Part shown: positions 44,185-53,028 of the stretch, one piece after another | Layout: the number at the start of each line of letters is the position of its first letter | Position numbering within the stretch: position 1 is the first letter of the stretch | Assembly: GCF_016612535.1 (NCBI RefSeq) | Contig: NZ_JAENXS010000002.1 | Span: forward strand, 2,232,001-2,296,000 | DNA: 64,000 nt | Source of the DNA: Bradyrhizobium diazoefficiens | GTDB lineage: Bacteria; Pseudomonadota; Alphaproteobacteria; Rhizobiales; Xanthobacteraceae | Direction: 5' to 3' | Made by a program: the position numbers and the translations under genes | Notes under the pieces: model-generated | What the model was told of the DNA's origin: nothing | What the model saw: the letters and a program-made list of their open reading frames with translations, nothing else | Database searches by the model: none

Positions 44185-44886
44185 TCAGGCGGCGTCGACG
44201 AGGATGAATTCCGCGTCCTTCACCGCCGTGATGGTGAGTTGGGGTTCGTCAATGGCGGCGATACCGTCGCCGACCGCAACCCGTTGCCCATTGACGAGGA
44301 TCTCGCCCTGGGCGGGAGCGAGATAAGTGTGCCGAAAGCCTGCTGGCGTCGCGTGGGTAAGCGTGGTCCTGGCAAGCAGCGTGGCACCTAACACCCGCGC
44401 GTCAGCACGGATCATCAGTGTCTCCGGCGTCTTCGGATCTCCGCTCGCGAGCTCGATAAGGCGACCGGCACGATCTGCCTTCGGGAATTTGCGGGTATCC
44501 CAATGCGGCGCTCCGCCGCGCTGGCGCGGACGCAGCCAGATCTGAAATAGCCTGAGCGGATTTGCGTCGCGGTTGTGCTCGGAATGACTAATGCCTGTTC
44601 CGGCGCTCATGACCTGAACGTCGCCAGCCAGTGTTCGGCCGACATTGCCGGTGCTGTCCTCATGCGTGACGGCCCCTTCGCGGACATAGGTGACGATCTC
44701 CATGTCCGCGTGGGAGTGCCGCCCAAAGCCGGTGCCGGGGGCAATTTCGTCGTCATTCCAGACCATAAGCGCGCCCATGGGACCGTTCGCAGGATTGCCG
44801 TCGGCCGAAACGATGAAATGATGGCGCGCTTTCAGCCAGCCACGATCACCGTGATCGAGCGTCCCCTTCGAGCGAAGCTGCAACAT
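44185..44886 (-). CDS. Pirin family protein (YhhW/quercetin-dioxygenase-like)
   Basis: A 233-residue bicupin. The N-terminal cupin has the metal-binding set GRHSHADMEIVTYV and the later Glu-His in ISHSEHN, which bind one iron or other divalent metal. The C-terminal cupin (TYLAPAQGEILVNGQRV) is metal-free in the family. The ATG at 44886 follows GAGGA at a suitable distance; one two residues earlier is too close. Known members act as redox-responsive proteins and some oxidise quercetin. Co-transcribed with the DoxX gene. Confidence 0.93.
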   Translation of the reverse strand: MLQLRSKGTLDHGDRGWLKARHHFIVSADGNPANGPMGALMVWNDDEIAPGTGFGRHSHADMEIVTYVREGAVTHEDSTGNVGRTLAGDVQVMSAGTGISHSEHNRDANPLRLFQIWLRPRQRGGAPHWDTRKFPKADRAGRLIELASGDPKTPETLMIRADARVLGATLLARTTLTHATPAGFRHTYLAPAQGEILVNGQRVAVGDGIAAIDEPQLTITAVKDAEFILVDAA

Positions 44887-45104
44887 GATCATTCCTCGAG
44901 ATCGGACCCGATGCGTGTCCGTTTCGGGAATGGTTATGTGGCTGAACGGGCGGTTTGATTAGTCAGCAAATTCTGGACACGTCGTTCTATCGGGTGAACG
45001 ACTGCCGGCGCGGCTTTCGAGCAGCAGTTTCATTCAAGACGCCGCAACGGGTGACGCATGATGTTCTCCGTGCTCCACTCTCGCACACAAGACGAAGGTG
45101 ACCC

Positions 45105-46268
45105 TTGGTCGTTGCACATTATCTGCCGCCCAAAGGGCGTGATCTGCGACTGGACCTGTTCCGCGGCATCGCCAACTGGGCGATCTTCCTGGACCATATT
45201 CCAAATAATGTGCTCAACCTCGTCACCGGTCGAAATTTCGGCTTCAGCGACGCGGCCGATCTGTTCATCTTTATATCCGGCTATACGGCCTCGTTCGTCT
45301 ATGCCCGCATCATGGTGGAGCGCGGCGTCATTGTGGGCAGCACGCGGCTAATCAAGCGCGTCTGGACGATCTACGTCGCTCACGTGCTCCTCTTCGTCAT
45401 CTATCTCGCCGAGATCGGTTATCTCGCGCAAAAATACGGCGGCGACCAGTTTGCCGACGAATTCAACATTCACGGCTTCCTGACAAATCCAGCGCTGACG
45501 CTGTATGAAGGGCTGATCCTCAGGTTCAAGCCGGTCAACATGGACGTGCTGCCGCTTTACATCGTGCTGATGGGTCTCTTCCCGCCGGTCCTGGTGGCGA
45601 TGCTGAAACGACCGAACATGGTTCTCTGCGGCTCAATCGTGCTTTACCTCGTGGCGCGCGCCTTCGGCTGGAACCTGCCAGCCTATCCAGTTGGCCATTG
45701 GTACTTCAATCCATTCGCGTGGCAATTGCTGTTCGTGTTTGGCGCGTGGTTTGCGCTGGGCGGATCCGTGGAGTCGACGCCGTTCATCGGGTCCCGCGCC
45801 TTCCTGTTCGCGGGTGCCGCCTATCTGATATTCGCGCTGGTCGTGACCCTGGCAGGTCCCTTTCCCGAATTGAGATCATTGATCCCGAACAGCATCTATT
45901 CGTTGTTCTCTCCCAACGACAAGACCAACTTGGCCCTGTATCGCGTCATCCATTTCGCGGTCATCGCCTTCTTTGTAGTCCGATTCCTGCCGCGCGACTG
46001 GAAGGGGCTGGAATCTCCTCTGTTTGCGCCCGCGATCGTTTGCGGCCAGCAGTCGCTCGAGGTGTTCTGCGCAGGCATCTTCCTGTCGTTCGCAGCGCAT
46101 TTTGTCCTGGTCGAGGTCTCCGGCGCGCTGCCGATGCAGATTCTGGTCAGCGTGGTCGGGATCGGGGCCATGACCGGTCTCGCCTATTATCGATCCTGGT
46201 CCAAGCGGATGGACAAGGCAAAGCCCACGCCTGCGAATCCACCGAAGGCTGCACCCGCCTCTGTCTGA
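45105..46268 (+). CDS. opgC: OpgC family membrane acyltransferase
   Basis: A 387-residue integral membrane protein with about ten hydrophobic segments. The N-terminal block RDLRLDLFRGIANWAIFLDH and the second, FGFSDAADLFIFISGYTA, are the OpgC and acyltransferase-3-like signature. OpgC proteins succinylate osmoregulated periplasmic glucans. The start is TTG with AAGGTG five bases upstream. The tail is Pro/Ala/Lys-rich. It stands alone on the plus strand between the pirin and LysR genes, with no OpgG/OpgH partner in the window. Confidence 0.88.
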   Translation: MVVAHYLPPKGRDLRLDLFRGIANWAIFLDHIPNNVLNLVTGRNFGFSDAADLFIFISGYTASFVYARIMVERGVIVGSTRLIKRVWTIYVAHVLLFVIYLAEIGYLAQKYGGDQFADEFNIHGFLTNPALTLYEGLILRFKPVNMDVLPLYIVLMGLFPPVLVAMLKRPNMVLCGSIVLYLVARAFGWNLPAYPVGHWYFNPFAWQLLFVFGAWFALGGSVESTPFIGSRAFLFAGAAYLIFALVVTLAGPFPELRSLIPNSIYSLFSPNDKTNLALYRVIHFAVIAFFVVRFLPRDWKGLESPLFAPAIVCGQQSLEVFCAGIFLSFAAHFVLVEVSGALPMQILVSVVGIGAMTGLAYYRSWSKRMDKAKPTPANPPKAAPASV

Positions 46269-46305
46269 GAGGCGACGGACCGTGCCGAAGAGCCGTCCGC
46301 CACCG

Positions 46306-47202
46306 CTACGAGACGGCTGACGATTTCAGAGCGGCTGCAGCAAAGTCGATCACCGCCCGGACGCTCGGCAGCATGCCGCGGCGCGAGGCAAAGACGAGAT
46401 GCAGAATACCCTCGGTGCCGCTCCAATCCGGCAACACCCGGACGAGCGCACCACTCGTGAGCGCATCCTCGCAATACCGCTCCGGCAGCAACGTGATCCC
46501 CGCGCCCTGGCGAGCGGCTGCCATCAGGATGTCGAAGCTTCCGCTCGCAAGCCGAGGCTCGATCGGCACAATGCTGGTTTCACCGCCCTGCGTCGTCAGT
46601 GGCCAGACGCCGGCGCTCTCCTCTTCCTGATGCAGGAGCGAGAAGTTGGCGAGGTCCGCCGGCAACAACGGAGCGCCCGCCTTGAACAGGCTCGGGCTCG
46701 CAACGAGGATACGCCGGCTGACGCCGATCCGCTTCACTTGCATGTCCGCATCAGTATCGAGACGTTCCCGCACGCGGATCGCAACATCGACACCTTCATG
46801 AATCAGGTCGACACGGCGATTGGTCGCGATGCATTGAACGCGCAGTTGGGGATGCGCAGCAAGGAAACCTGGCAAAGGGCCCGCGATCGCACCTTGGAGT
46901 CCGAGCGGGCAGCTCAGCCGTACCAGTCCACGCGGTTCGGCCTGCATGCGCAGCGCAACTTCCTCGGCTGCCTCAGCCTCGATGACGGCCGCCCGAGCGT
47001 GCTCATAAACCTGCTGGCCGACCTGAGTCAGGCTCAAACCTCGCGTTGTTCGATCGAGCAGCCGGACGCCGAGTCGCTCTTCCAACAACGCGACGCGACG
47101 GCTGATGCGTGATTTGGGCACGCCCAGCACGCGAGCGGCCGCCGTGAAACCGCGATTGAGGACCACCGCGGCAAAGAACTGGAAGTCGTTGAAATCGCGC
47201 AC
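46306..47202 (-). CDS. LysR family transcriptional regulator
   Basis: A 298-residue regulator: N-terminal winged helix (FQFFAAVVLNRGFTAAARVL, PKSRISRRVALLEERLGVRL) and a substrate-binding domain after residue 90 (LIHEGVDVAIRVRE, GAGITLLPERY). This belongs to the CrgA/AaeR-like group that often controls pirin, DoxX or quinone-responsive genes. Start is GTG. It is convergent with opgC and follows the crotonase at 47279 by 76 bases, so it could be read through from that operon. Target unknown. Confidence 0.93.
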   Translation of the reverse strand: MRDFNDFQFFAAVVLNRGFTAAARVLGVPKSRISRRVALLEERLGVRLLDRTTRGLSLTQVGQQVYEHARAAVIEAEAAEEVALRMQAEPRGLVRLSCPLGLQGAIAGPLPGFLAAHPQLRVQCIATNRRVDLIHEGVDVAIRVRERLDTDADMQVKRIGVSRRILVASPSLFKAGAPLLPADLANFSLLHQEEESAGVWPLTTQGGETSIVPIEPRLASGSFDILMAAARQGAGITLLPERYCEDALTSGALVRVLPDWSGTEGILHLVFASRRGMLPSVRAVIDFAAAALKSSAVS

Positions 47203-47278
47203 CTTCGCTCGCCAATTCTTCCTCGCGATCCGAACTGCTCGGGCAGACGGAGAGGATTTCCGCGCCTCGCGGACGTCC

Positions 47279-48067
47279 TCATCGGCCGGTGAAGGCGACC
47301 TTCGGCGGCTCGATTCCCTGCTTGATGGCCTCGGCGCGAGCCGTGCGGCCGCGTCGCGCGTCCTCCGAGCTGTGAAGCGCCATGGTGACGTCCAAGATCA
47401 CCGCGTCGGCGGACGGAACGCCGCCACCCGACCACGCCTTCAACAAGGTTCGTATCGCCGCGTAGGATCGCGTAGGGCCCGTCGACAAGACCTGCGCGAA
47501 TTTCAGCGCCGCCGCCTCGACTTCCTCCGCGGGCACGACCGATGTCGCGATACCCAAGTTGCCGGCGGTGACGCCCGACATCGGCTCGCACAGCATGGCG
47601 TATCGTGCCGCGCGCGAGCGGCCGATGCGTTCGGCCAACCGTTGTACTGCGCCAGCGACCGGTGCGGAGCCAACCGAAGCTTCAATGCAACGAAACACCG
47701 CGTCTTCGGCCACAATGATGAAGTCGCAGGCGAGAGCAAGCTCGAAGGCCCCGCCAAACGCAGCGCCACGAACGGCCGCGACCGTCGGGATCTGCAGGGC
47801 CTCGAGCGCACGGAACGACTGATTGCATTCGGCGATGAAGGTGCGAAATTGATTGGTGTTCTTCTCCAGGAAGTCGAGCACATCGCCGCCCTGGCTGAAA
47901 TTGGGGCCTTCCGCCCTGACCAGCAACGCCCGGATGTCGTTCTCGCTGGCTTCGTGAACGGCCTGCTTGAGGTCGTTCGAGAAGGCCGAAGCGATGAGAT
48001 TCTTCGGCGGGTTGGCCAACACGATGTGGCCGACGGCATCCGTCTGTTCGAATTTGATCACTTGCAT
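47279..48067 (-). CDS. Enoyl-CoA hydratase family protein (paralogue B)
   Basis: A 262-residue crotonase, sister to the one at 38074. Both catalytic glutamates are present (GAFELALACDF and RCIEASVGSA), and the oxyanion loop reads FSQGGDVLDFLEK. It also has the shared block GPTRSYAAIRTLLKAWSGGG. GGAGG precedes the ATG. It is the last gene of the operon VOC, LLM oxygenase, flavin reductase, hydrolase, MFS, crotonase. It probably hydrates an enoyl-CoA formed after ring or chain cleavage. Confidence 0.9.
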   Translation of the reverse strand: MQVIKFEQTDAVGHIVLANPPKNLIASAFSNDLKQAVHEASENDIRALLVRAEGPNFSQGGDVLDFLEKNTNQFRTFIAECNQSFRALEALQIPTVAAVRGAAFGGAFELALACDFIIVAEDAVFRCIEASVGSAPVAGAVQRLAERIGRSRAARYAMLCEPMSGVTAGNLGIATSVVPAEEVEAAALKFAQVLSTGPTRSYAAIRTLLKAWSGGGVPSADAVILDVTMALHSSEDARRGRTARAEAIKQGIEPPKVAFTGR

Positions 48068-48111
48068 TTCAACCTCCCTGGAATGTGTTTGTTGAGCAAA
48101 GGTTCGTTTCC

Positions 48112-49437
48112 CTAGGCCGTCTCACGCGCCAGCGATGAAAGGGTGTCGCCCGGTCGAAGCTGCCAGTACACGACGAGGAGACACACTCCGCCGAGCGCCG
48201 CCAGCGCACCGCCGACGGTCGAGAGGGCCAACCCCAGAGCGCCCTGAAAGAATTGCTCGGCGACGACGGCCACCAGCGTCGGCGCGATCGCTGTTCCGGT
48301 AATGCCGACCCAGGCGAAATGAACTGCTGTGATCTTTCCAATCGCGGCCCCGGATGCCAGATGCACGATCGTCGATGTTCCGATGGTGAAGAGACTCGCC
48401 GCCAGCAGATTGAAGACGGCGAGCAGCACCCAGACCGACACGATGGATTCTGCGGCCGGAACGAAGACCGCCGGCAGGAAGATCAGCGTGGAGATCGCAA
48501 CGCCGAGGGCCGGGACCGCCGACAATCCGTATCTGCGATAAACCGCATCGACGAAAAATCCGGCGATGAACTGGCTGGCCGTGCTCAGAAGCAGGACTAT
48601 GAGACCATAGGTGAGGCCGATCTCGCCTGCCGGAATCTTCCATACCCGCCCGAGAAAGGCCGGTATCCACGACGAGTATCCCACCGACAGCATGATCGTT
48701 GCAGCATTCGCCAGAAACAGCGGGGCGAAGACAGGCCATCGATCACGAACAGCTTCGAAGGCATCCTTGAGCGCGATGGGTTGATCCGTGCCAGCCGATC
48801 GTCTCGCCGGCTCCTTGAACGTATAAACGAGCACGGCGACCGGCAGGGCAATCGCGCCGCATGCGATCAGAACGAGCTGCCATGAGCGAACCGGGATTCC
48901 GAGCAACGGAAGAACGTAGCTCCCGCTCTCCCCGACGAAGTGAAGAATGGCACCACCGCCCAATAGCGCCAGTCCACCACCGATGCTCGCCCCCATGGCC
49001 CAGATCGCGACAGCCCGCCCGCGAAAGCGGGGATGGAACGCATCCCTGACCAACGACATGCTCGAAGGCCCGCAGGTTGCCTCGCCCGCTCCAACACCGC
49101 AGCGACCAAGAAAGAGACCTGCATAGGTCGTGACGGATCCGCAGAGCATCGTCGATACCCCCCACGCCGCGATGCCCAAGGCCAGGATCCGTCGGCGCGG
49201 GAAACGATCGACGAGCATGCCGACGAACCAGCCCCCGACAGCGTAGGTGATGATGAATGCGGCTCCGATCAGGAAGCTCATCAGCGTGTCGGATATCTGG
49301 AGGTCACGCTTGATCGGCTGCACCAGCAGCGGCAACGCCGCGCGATCGATGAACGCAACGGCATTCACGAGACAGAGAACGCCCGCCAACCACCAATGAC
49401 CCGAATTGGGCCGTTCTACTTCCTGTTCTGCGTCCAT
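48112..49437 (-). CDS. MFS transporter (spinster/ACS-like)
   Basis: A 441-residue major facilitator with about twelve hydrophobic segments. AVAFIDRAALPLLVQPIKRD opens segment 1, GMLVDRFPRRRILALG is the loop 2-3 signature, and GVGAGEATCGPSS with FHPRFRGRAVAIW mark segments 4-5. The gene lies within the oxygenase operon, so it probably imports the organic acid that is degraded, or exports a product. GGAAGGA precedes the ATG. Confidence 0.9.
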   Translation of the reverse strand: MDAEQEVERPNSGHWWLAGVLCLVNAVAFIDRAALPLLVQPIKRDLQISDTLMSFLIGAAFIITYAVGGWFVGMLVDRFPRRRILALGIAAWGVSTMLCGSVTTYAGLFLGRCGVGAGEATCGPSSMSLVRDAFHPRFRGRAVAIWAMGASIGGGLALLGGGAILHFVGESGSYVLPLLGIPVRSWQLVLIACGAIALPVAVLVYTFKEPARRSAGTDQPIALKDAFEAVRDRWPVFAPLFLANAATIMLSVGYSSWIPAFLGRVWKIPAGEIGLTYGLIVLLLSTASQFIAGFFVDAVYRRYGLSAVPALGVAISTLIFLPAVFVPAAESIVSVWVLLAVFNLLAASLFTIGTSTIVHLASGAAIGKITAVHFAWVGITGTAIAPTLVAVVAEQFFQGALGLALSTVGGALAALGGVCLLVVYWQLRPGDTLSSLARETA

Positions 49438-49476
49438 GTTTCCTTCCCCGGCGCGACTGCACCTTTTTTTTCTTGC

Positions 49477-50346
49477 CTAAGCTGCGATTTCGCGAACGAT
49501 CGCGTTGAATTTCGAGGGAGCTTCGAGCTTGAGAATGTGCCCGTAGCCCTCGAATAGTTGCGATGTCGCCCAGGGTGCCGCAGCGAGGAGCCGCTCGGCG
49601 TGATCGCGATATGGCGCGACCTGGTCGAGAGTGCCGGAAAGGACGGCAATGGGGCACCTGACCTCTGGGACGATTTCGGGCGTGTAGACCGTGAACAACG
49701 ACCGGATCGCCTGACGCCAGCCATCGGTCGTCATGCCGTCGCGCAAGCGCTCGACAAGTTGCCTGATCAGGGCCGGCGTGTGCGGCGTGACCAGCCTGCT
49801 GGCGATCGCCGAACGCGACACCAGGATGTCGACATCGGCCATACCAAGCCATGCGTTGAGCTCGGAATCGCGAGCCTCGCCAACAATGTGACCTCTGGCG
49901 GCGTTAGGTGCCGAAAGAACAAGGCTGCCCATCAGCGTGGGATATCGCCTCGCGAAGGCCAGTGCCACGACGCTCCCCCAGGAGCTACCGACCAAGGCCG
50001 CCAGCCGGCGTATGCCGAGCGCAAGCAGCAAACCTTCCAGCGCGTTTGCGTAGTCGTCGATATCCGCGTTCTGTCCCGGGATCGGCGAGCTGCCGCCGAA
50101 GCCGGGCGCGTTCCAAGCAATGACGTAAAAATCACGCGACAGGCCAGCGAATTGGGCGCGGTATCCTGCCGAACTGGAGCCAAGTCCGTGGAGCATCAGC
50201 ACTGCGGGATTGTTTTGGTCTCCGGCAACGCGATATTCCAGCTGGCCTCGCTGCCCGGAGAAGACCGAAGACACAACGTCCGCCCGGGCAAGCGCGGGCA
50301 GATCCTGCGCGAGCAGCTCGGCATCGAGCGGGGACAATTCGGCCAT
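49477..50346 (-). CDS. Alpha/beta-hydrolase (enol-lactonase/C-C hydrolase-like)
   Basis: A 289-residue alpha/beta hydrolase. The oxyanion motif is LMLHGLGSSS, the nucleophile Ser is in VGSSWGSVVA, the acid is Asp in SGTLDQVAPY and the base is His in GYGHILKLEAP. The family contains 3-oxoadipate enol-lactonase and meta-cleavage product hydrolases. It starts three bases after the flavin reductase stop, and GGAGC is upstream. Likely opens a lactone or cleaves a ring-fission product made by the LLM monooxygenase, if that enzyme is a Baeyer-Villiger type. Confidence 0.9.
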   Translation of the reverse strand: MAELSPLDAELLAQDLPALARADVVSSVFSGQRGQLEYRVAGDQNNPAVLMLHGLGSSSAGYRAQFAGLSRDFYVIAWNAPGFGGSSPIPGQNADIDDYANALEGLLLALGIRRLAALVGSSWGSVVALAFARRYPTLMGSLVLSAPNAARGHIVGEARDSELNAWLGMADVDILVSRSAIASRLVTPHTPALIRQLVERLRDGMTTDGWRQAIRSLFTVYTPEIVPEVRCPIAVLSGTLDQVAPYRDHAERLLAAAPWATSQLFEGYGHILKLEAPSKFNAIVREIAA

Positions 50347-50349
50347 CGC

Positions 50350-51450
50350 TCAAGCTCCAACCGCAAACGCAAGGCGCCTGGCCGGCTCGCGAGAATTAGT
50401 GGCCTCATAGCCGAGCCGTTGCGACATGTTTTGCGCCGTCTGGCGTAAGGCGCGGGCGAATTCCCCGTCGAGATCGGCGCGAAACCGGCTTGCCTCGCCC
50501 ACCGCGGTCAGGGCCAGCACCGCGCGGCCATCCGCATCGAGCACGGGCGCGCTGAGGGCGTTGATTAGGGTCTCGCTGCGGTAGAAGGTCTCCAACCCCT
50601 GTCTGGCGAGCCCATGCCGGCGCACTTCCGCGAGGCGCTCGTTCCAATCGCCCTCTCCGGACGCCGCATCCTGACCCGGCAAGGCCGTTTGGGCGATGGC
50701 TTCGGGAGCAAGGTGTGCGGCAAAGGCCAGACCCGTCGCCGTCGATGTGACGGGAAGAATCAAGCCGACGGGAAGTGCTTCGCTCACCGGAGCGGACGCC
50801 GGCTCCCAATGGGTGATCGTCGGACCATGGGCGCCCCAGACGGCAAGCGCCATGGTCTCGTCGAACCGTCTGACCAGGCGCTCGATCGCACGCGTGCCGA
50901 GCCGCATCGCAGTGAGTTGGATCTGCTTGCGATCGGGCGACAGTTTGGTGTCGGCCAAATCGTGCGGATCTGCCAGCAGATATCGACCGTTGCCGAAGAC
51001 GAGCGGCTTCCTTTCCGATTGATCGATCGCAAGCACCTCGCCGACATAGATCGTGTGGTCGCCGCCGGGAACTCGGGACACGACCCGGCATTGCAGCCTG
51101 GCGCTGCAATCGCGAAGCAGCGGCACACCGCCTGAACCGAGATCAATATCGATGCCGGTGAACTTGTCATGCGAGGATTTCGCGAACCGCTTCGACAGCT
51201 CGATTTGGTCCTCGGCAAGGATGTTCACGGTAAACCGGTCGGCCTTGAAGAACGCTGGGTGGCTGTGACTCTTGACCGCCTGGCTCCAGAGCACTAACGG
51301 CGGATCGAGCGAGACCGAGCTGAATGAATTGGCGGTCACGCCGTGGAATCTACCCTCGTCATCTGTCGTCGTCACCACGGTCACCCCGGTGACGAAGGTT
51401 CCGAGCACGCTCCGCAGGTCGCGGCTGTCCAACAGAGGAGCACCAGACAT
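50350..51450 (-). CDS. Flavin reductase fused to an IclR-type effector domain
   Basis: A 366-residue two-domain protein. Residues 1 to about 165 are a flavin reductase (HpaC-like FMN-binding split barrel: GTFVTGVTVVTT, GVTANSFSSVSLDPPLVLW, NILAEDQIELSKRFA). Residues about 180 to 350 resemble the ligand-binding half of IclR regulators (TATGLAFAAHLAPEA, LINALSAPVLDADGRAVLAL) with no DNA-binding helices. It should supply reduced flavin to the LLM oxygenase next door, with the extra domain perhaps gating flavin reduction by substrate. A perfect AAGGAGG site precedes the ATG. Confidence 0.88.
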   Translation of the reverse strand: MSGAPLLDSRDLRSVLGTFVTGVTVVTTTDDEGRFHGVTANSFSSVSLDPPLVLWSQAVKSHSHPAFFKADRFTVNILAEDQIELSKRFAKSSHDKFTGIDIDLGSGGVPLLRDCSARLQCRVVSRVPGGDHTIYVGEVLAIDQSERKPLVFGNGRYLLADPHDLADTKLSPDRKQIQLTAMRLGTRAIERLVRRFDETMALAVWGAHGPTITHWEPASAPVSEALPVGLILPVTSTATGLAFAAHLAPEAIAQTALPGQDAASGEGDWNERLAEVRRHGLARQGLETFYRSETLINALSAPVLDADGRAVLALTAVGEASRFRADLDGEFARALRQTAQNMSQRLGYEATNSREPARRLAFAVGA

Positions 51451-51484
51451 TTTTCACCTCCTTGCGTTCACCTGTTTTGTGCAC

Positions 51485-52513
51485 TCATGCGGCGACTGTT
51501 TCGGCCGCCTTCACCGCAGGCATGACGCTCTCGGCGAAGCGGCGGATCGAGGCCGCAGCCTCCGCATGCGGCATGGTTCCGAACATGAAACTGCCGATCA
51601 CGTAGTTCAGCCCGCCAAGCGCGACCTGGTCGGACAGGATTTGCGTAACCGTTCGGGCCGAGCCGGCGATCGCATGGCCGGATTCGACGAGCTGATCGAA
51701 TGAGGGTGGCAGCTTCGCGTTGACCGGCTGCGTCCCGTGCTTGCGCCAGAGCTTGATGAAATTATCGTAGAACGACGGCCAGGCCTTCCGGCCCATCTCG
51801 TGGGCGTCGCGGTCGGTCTCGCCGACGATGATGTAGCGATTGACGCCGATGAGCGGCGAACTCCCGCTGTGTAGACTGCCTGCGGCCATCTCCTCGCGAT
51901 AGCGATCGGAGATCGCGCGCACGCGGGACACCTGGCCGCCGCAGACCACGTTCACACCGTTGCGTGCCGGCCAGACCACGGAGTCCGGTGAGCCGACCGC
52001 GTACCACATCGGCGGACGCGGCCGCTGAAGCGGCTTCATTTCCACCGCATAGTCGTTGAGGCTCCAGAACTCTCCCGTCGTCGTGACGGAATCCTGCGTG
52101 ACGCAGTGCTGGATCGTATCGAAGGCCTCCGCATACATCTTCGCTGCCTTCGTGGAGTCGATCCCGAGCGCGTCGAGCTCATGCGGCGAGGCGCCGCGAC
52201 CAATCCCGAACTCGAACCGCCCGCCGCTCAGATGATCGAGCATGCAGATCTCTTCGTAGAGGCGCGCCGGATTGTAGGTCGGCAGCAGATAGACCAGCGG
52301 ACACAGCCGCAATCTCCTGGTCCGCTGCGACAGCGCGGCCATCCACACGCTGGGCGACGGCGTGGTGCTGAGCGGAGTGCCGTGGTGCTCGCTCATATGG
52401 AAGCAGTGGAAGCCGAGCCGATCGTAGAGTTCGGCAAGCACAAGCCGGTTCTCGTACTGCTCTGCCAGCGGAAGCCCGGAGCGGTCGTTCTGATCGAAGA
52501 CGCCGAATTTCAT
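51485..52513 (-). CDS. LLM-class flavin-dependent monooxygenase
   Basis: A 342-residue luciferase-like TIM-barrel oxygenase using reduced flavin. Seen: YDRLGFHCFHMSEHHGTPLS near residue 33, RLRLCPLVYLLPTYNP, LDHLSGGRFEFGIGRGASP (FMN site, about residue 100) and KPLQRPRPPMWYAVGSPDS. The ATG at 52513 is selected with AAGGA upstream; longer frames extend through the VOC gene region. It is the oxygenase partner of the flavin reductase at 50350. Candidate reactions are desulphonation, Baeyer-Villiger or epoxidation; substrate not deducible. Confidence 0.9.
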   Translation of the reverse strand: MKFGVFDQNDRSGLPLAEQYENRLVLAELYDRLGFHCFHMSEHHGTPLSTTPSPSVWMAALSQRTRRLRLCPLVYLLPTYNPARLYEEICMLDHLSGGRFEFGIGRGASPHELDALGIDSTKAAKMYAEAFDTIQHCVTQDSVTTTGEFWSLNDYAVEMKPLQRPRPPMWYAVGSPDSVVWPARNGVNVVCGGQVSRVRAISDRYREEMAAGSLHSGSSPLIGVNRYIIVGETDRDAHEMGRKAWPSFYDNFIKLWRKHGTQPVNAKLPPSFDQLVESGHAIAGSARTVTQILSDQVALGGLNYVIGSFMFGTMPHAEAAASIRRFAESVMPAVKAAETVAA

Positions 52514-52557
52514 GGTGAGTATCCTTGTTGGGATGAGCTGCTGACGCTTGGCGGTAC

Positions 52558-52914
52558 CTAGCCGCCTTGCCGGACGTGGATCTGGAACAGATTGTTCTCG
52601 GGGTCGGCGAACGTCGCGACGCTGCCGTGCGAACCCATGTCGCGGTTCGACAAGTGCAGCCCGCCGAGCCGCTCGATCCGCTGCGCGATCGCAGCCATGT
52701 CGACCGCTTCGAAAACGACCACGCTCCCGCGCGCGCCCGTGGCCGCTTCGGAAGGTGAGCTCAGCGCAAACGCGAGCTGCCCCGCCTTGAACTGGCACCA
52801 ATTGTCGCGATCCCGGAAAGCCAGCGGAAGCTCCAGCGCCTCGGCGTAGAAGGCCTGCATGAGATCCATATCGTTGGCGACCGTGTAGACGCTGCGGATG
52901 GCACCAAGGGGCAT
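52558..52914 (-). CDS. VOC (glyoxalase/dioxygenase superfamily) protein
   Basis: A 118-residue protein with two beta-alpha-beta-beta-beta halves of the vicinal oxygen chelate fold. IRSVYTVANDMDLMQAFYAE opens the first half, and VATFADPENNLFQIHV closes the second, with the usual C-terminal Glu replaced by Gln (LFQIHV instead of LFEL). The metal site may therefore be altered. GGAGG precedes the ATG. It is the first gene of the operon, divergent from the IclR gene at 53029, with the operator-like repeat at 52935 between. Confidence 0.87.
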   Translation of the reverse strand: MPLGAIRSVYTVANDMDLMQAFYAEALELPLAFRDRDNWCQFKAGQLAFALSSPSEAATGARGSVVVFEAVDMAAIAQRIERLGGLHLSNRDMGSHGSVATFADPENNLFQIHVRQGG

Positions 52915-52934
52915 TTTCGTGTCCTCCGTCGATA

Positions 52935-52949
52935 TTCAATATTATTGAA
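52935..52949. promoter_or_regulatory. 15-bp perfect inverted repeat, putative IclR operator
   Basis: TTCAATATTATTGAA: seven-base arms mirrored around one base. It lies 20 bp upstream of the VOC ATG (minus) and 80 bp upstream of the IclR ATG (plus), in an AT-rich divergent promoter. Confidence 0.6.
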
Positions 52950-53028
52950 CTTATGTTTTATAGTTGTATAGTGCTCGCGGCTTTTGTTTGTGTCAATCTC
53001 GATTCGTTGGACCGGTCGAAGGAAGCAG

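Noticed and set aside
49460..49478. Run of eight T on the plus strand
   Set aside because: Surrounding genes are on the minus strand, where it reads as an A-run without a preceding stem, so it is not an intrinsic terminator for them.
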